Source: Isotricha intestinalis
Taxonomy: Eukaryota > Ciliophora > Litostomatea > Vestibuliferida > Isotrichidae
Direction: 5' to 3'
DNA: 19,949 nt
Assembly: GCA_023807065.1 (NCBI GenBank)
Contig: JAJJLU010004040.1
Span: 1 to 19,949, forward strand
Shown piece by piece: positions 17,570 to 19,949 of the stretch. The translations under genes and the position numbers were made by a program. The first letter of the stretch is position 1. Each line of letters starts with the position of its first letter. Under the pieces are notes generated by a model. That model had not been told where the DNA came from. It worked only from the letters and a program-made list of their open reading frames with translations, and made no database searches.

Positions 17570-18667
17570 ATGCCACATAATTCTTCTAAGATTGAAGAAG
17601 AAAAATCAGATATTCTGAGTTTAAAAAGTGATCAATTAAATGATGAATTACGTATAATAAAAAGAAAAAACGAGCAATTTGCATATATAATATGTATAAT
17701 AACTCAATTTTTATGGGCTCTTCAAGGAATCCAATTAAAAACTTATCATATATGGTATCCAGAAATTTATAATATAAATACTTTTGTTTTTTGGAGAAAT
17801 ATTATTGTTTCTTCATTAGGTTATTTTATGTGTATACAAAAAAACATTAAAATTAAAAAAATAAATGAAATTAAATTTATTTATTGGTTTTATGTAAGAA
17901 ATATTGGAATTTATATTGCAATTTCAGTTTGGATGGCAGCATTAACTTATTTAAGATTATCAACTTGTCAAATTTTTGCTGGAATATGTCCTTTATTGAC
18001 AATAATAATATCTATTATAATTTTAGGAGATAAATTTTATTCAAGATACTTATATGGAATGATTATTTGTTTTATAGGCTCTTCAATTATTATTTTAAAT
18101 GAAAGAAATCCTGAAGTAATTGTTAATAATAGTGAAGATATTTTAAATGAAAATACTAATATTAATAATATTAATGATGAAAAAATTAAAAATATATTTT
18201 TAGGTATCATTTGTTTATTAAGTAATGTCACTGTTATTGCTTTTGGAAATGTCGCTCAAAAAAAAATGTGTATTGAAAAATTAACTCCTGAAGTTCAAAC
18301 ATTTTATTTTGGTTTATTTCCTTTAATAATTTCTTTTTTTTGTTGTTTATTTAATTTTAATTTTGGATTTTCAAATTTAAAATATTGCTTTTATTGTATG
18401 AGTAATGGTATTATTTTTTATGCTGCAAATTATTTAACTTCTGTTTCTTTTAAATATATTGAAATATCAAAATTAATGCCTGTTACTTATTTAAATCTTG
18501 TTATTGTATTTTTCTTTGGTTCTTTTTTGTTTCATGAAAAAATTTTTTTCAGTGATGTAATAGGAGCTTCTTTAATTGTTGGATTTATTGTTTACAATGG
18601 AATGTATCCTCCAAGATCAAAGATTATTAATAACAATCAAAATTTAAATGAACAATTAGTTAAATAA
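17570..18667 (+). CDS. EamA/drug-metabolite-transporter family membrane protein, 365 aa
   Basis: This is a multi-spanning membrane carrier of the DMT superfamily, closest in layout to the SLC35G-like/EamA proteins; the substrate is unknown. A charged cytosolic N-terminus (residues 1-36) precedes the first span (FAYIICIITQFLWALQGIQ, 37 on). The first EamA half reaches about residue 178, with the typical pattern of an R after the second span and an STCQIFAGICPLLTIIIS segment (SL.....P..T.l.s) before the fifth. An Asn/Glu-rich loop of about 25 residues follows. The second half (about 207-345) again ends with YIEISKLMPVTYLNLV, FGSFLFHEKIF and DVIGASLIV, the classical EamA signature (P....l.....l.Ge......Ga.Li..G). 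Ten spans are expected. The family's usual length is 300-400, so it is complete. It starts at the first in-frame ATG and stops with TAA. No intron is needed. Confidence 0.88.
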   Translation: MPHNSSKIEEEKSDILSLKSDQLNDELRIIKRKNEQFAYIICIITQFLWALQGIQLKTYHIWYPEIYNINTFVFWRNIIVSSLGYFMCIQKNIKIKKINEIKFIYWFYVRNIGIYIAISVWMAALTYLRLSTCQIFAGICPLLTIIISIIILGDKFYSRYLYGMIICFIGSSIIILNERNPEVIVNNSEDILNENTNINNINDEKIKNIFLGIICLLSNVTVIAFGNVAQKKMCIEKLTPEVQTFYFGLFPLIISFFCCLFNFNFGFSNLKYCFYCMSNGIIFYAANYLTSVSFKYIEISKLMPVTYLNLVIVFFFGSFLFHEKIFFSDVIGASLIVGFIVYNGMYPPRSKIINNNQNLNEQLVK

Positions 18668-19203
18668 TTTTAAATTGTTATATATAATATTTTTTTGTTT
18701 TTTATATATTAGTAAATTATTATTTATCATAAAAAATCACCCATTACTTATTATTCACATTTTTTATTTCACTGATCACATAATAAATACAGAGAATAAT
18801 AATATATATAATAAATCAAATAGAAAATAATATAGATTTTTTTATTTTTTTAACTTTTATTTATCTTCAAAAAAGAAAAATAATTTTTTCTATTTATAAT
18901 ATTTGATTTGTATTTATAAATGTGATTTATTTTATCCTTTATTTCCCATCAATTGTTTATTTATTATTATTTTTTCTACCACCATATTTCTTTTGTTCCT
19001 TATGAAATTTGATGATTTATTTTTGTATAATATTATATTACCTTAAATTTTTTTTTCAAGATTCAATTATATAACATAAAATACATGGTTTCAAATTTAT
19101 TTATATTTCATAGATAAATCAAAGAAATAAATGAAGAGCAATCACAAAACATATAATTCATATAACTAATTTTCTTGATGTTAAAATTGAATTAATTTAA
19201 AAA
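18668..19203. other. Intergenic AT-rich region
   Basis: I see no intact gene. On the minus strand about 18975-19010 reads FHKEQKKYGGRKNNNK, a short basic run that may be chance or a small relic. The rest is A/T tracts. It probably holds the 3' end of the transporter transcript and the promoter of the last gene. Confidence 0.5.
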
Positions 19204-19281
19204 ATGATAAATGGAAATAGATTAAAAGATGAATATTCTTATATTTATGAAGAAATTGAAAGAAAAAATAAATGTGTATAA
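19204..19281 (+). other. Short upstream frame, 25 codons
   Basis: ATG at 19204 opens a frame reading MINGNRLKDEYSYIYEEIER and ending in TAA at 19279-19281. Its composition is protein-like. It lies 33 bases before the next ATG on the same strand. It may be an upstream ORF, or a first exon: a GTATAATT donor at 19276 spliced to an AG at 19346-19347 would keep frame with the next gene but remove that gene's ATG. The evidence does not decide. Confidence 0.3.
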
Positions 19282-19314
19282 TTAATTTTAATTTTTATTA
19301 ATTAAAAATAAAAA

Positions 19315-19949
19315 ATGGAAAACCTTTTGAAAAAAAGACAAAGAGAGATAGAAATTTCTTTTAATTATGAAATATTAGATGATTTTCAAAAAATTAAGAT
19401 AATTAAACAATTATCTGAATTTAAAAAGAATTATGAAAAGGAAATTCAATATTATGAAAAATTTATGAAATTATTGTCAAAAAAAAAAGTTGATGATACG
19501 ATTTCAACAAATGAATTAAATTCTATTTTTAATATAGAAACTAAATTTCCTTTGAAATTAATTTCTAAACAAACAAATTTTTATGTAGTAAAAAATGAAA
19601 TAGGAGAAATTTTATTTTGTTATAAAAAGCCAAAAATATTAGCATTACTTTTTAATTTGAATTCTTATAAAGTTAATATATGTTTTACATTACAACAAAT
19701 TCAATTTATTAATGATTCTTTTCAAGACTATAAAATATCAATTTATTCTCTTCATAACAATTTATTAAATAAAGAAAATATGTTTGATTTTAATATTAAT
19801 GAAGAGCATTTTTTATATTTAATCAATAATAAAATTGAAAAAATAGACGAAAATTTATTAGAACCAAAAAATTTTTTTATTGATTATAAATATAATGAAA
19901 AAAATGAAGAAGCTTTAACGATTAATAAATATTATTTTTATTATTTTGA
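19315..19949 (+). CDS. Unidentified protein, 5' part only (at least 211 codons)
   Basis: An open frame starts at ATG 19315, with an in-frame TAA just upstream at 19309-19311, and runs to the window edge without a stop. The final GA is the start of a cut codon, and the TTTTGA at the end is not an in-frame stop. The N-terminal 60 residues (LLKKRQREIEISFNYEILDDF onward) are charged and helical, probably coiled coil. After that come beta-rich stretches (FYVVKNEIGEILFCYKKPK and VNICFTLQQIQFIND). No signal peptide or membrane span is seen. I do not recognise the family. It uses the same AT-rich codons as the other genes (CAA for Gln, no in-frame TAA), which supports a real gene. Confidence 0.65.
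   Translation, partial: MENLLKKRQREIEISFNYEILDDFQKIKIIKQLSEFKKNYEKEIQYYEKFMKLLSKKKVDDTISTNELNSIFNIETKFPLKLISKQTNFYVVKNEIGEILFCYKKPKILALLFNLNSYKVNICFTLQQIQFINDSFQDYKISIYSLHNNLLNKENMFDFNINEEHFLYLINNKIEKIDENLLEPKNFFIDYKYNEKNEEALTINKYYFYYF

Noticed and set aside
18037..18231. Minus-strand open frame of 64 codons
   Set aside because: It lies wholly inside the transporter gene on the other strand and has no features of its own.
1..19949. tRNA, rRNA, snRNA or CRISPR features
   Set aside because: I looked for T-loop-like GGTTCGA motifs, snRNA and rRNA cores and regular spacer arrays. The few TTCGAATC-like words lie in coding sequence without a cloverleaf context.

Overview
The window is very AT-rich nuclear DNA from a eukaryote, most likely a ciliate. 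Three things point that way. The potassium channel has the S1 start, the CNBD wording (ERSPL..V.SRKAELF.L.KK) and the Asn/Lys-rich tails that I associate with the expanded ciliate channel families. The solute carrier and kinase are of a similar kind. Intergenic DNA is close to pure A/T, while the genes are Asn-, Lys- and Ile-rich. The genes read with the standard code: no in-frame TAA or TAG, five TAA stops and one TGA, and Gln written as CAA. This is unlike Tetrahymena or Paramecium and more like litostome (rumen-type) or heterotrich ciliates. The lineage is my inference and is not proven.

Layout from left to right. Bases 1-1715 are gene-free, with a direct repeat, an inverted-repeat pair and a hairpin. 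A P-loop GTPase-like gene (1716-3461, +) converges on a CAMK/CDPK-like kinase gene (4418-6121, -), and the gap between them may hold a decayed frame. Next on the minus strand is a thioredoxin/PDI-like membrane protein. Its first exon (signal peptide) and a 35-nt GT-AG intron lie upstream of the long open frame and restore the WCMYC active site. From 7270 to 9750 there is no intact gene, but there are decayed coding remains. The plus-strand one (7270-8460) is recognisable as a Cdc20/Cdh1 (Fizzy) WD40 pseudogene. The minus-strand one (about 8480-9750) is not identified. A BspA-like leucine-rich-repeat gene follows (10215-11303, -), then a short GC-rich island with a strong hairpin at the head of a 59-codon frame (11870-12057).

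The right part holds a K+ channel with a cyclic-nucleotide-binding domain (12539-16427, +). Its coding frame is broken by +1 near 13425-13444, and the S1 segment lies between the two long frames. A drug/metabolite-type EamA transporter follows (17570-18667, +), and then the 5' part of an unidentified gene that runs off the window (19315-19949, +).

I see no operon-like logic, CRISPR, tRNA, rRNA or intact mobile element. The genes look like unrelated housekeeping and signalling genes (GTPase, kinase, ER thioredoxin, channel, transporter). The most interesting content is what simple ORF calling misses: the hidden exon, the frame break, the Fizzy pseudogene and the GC island.
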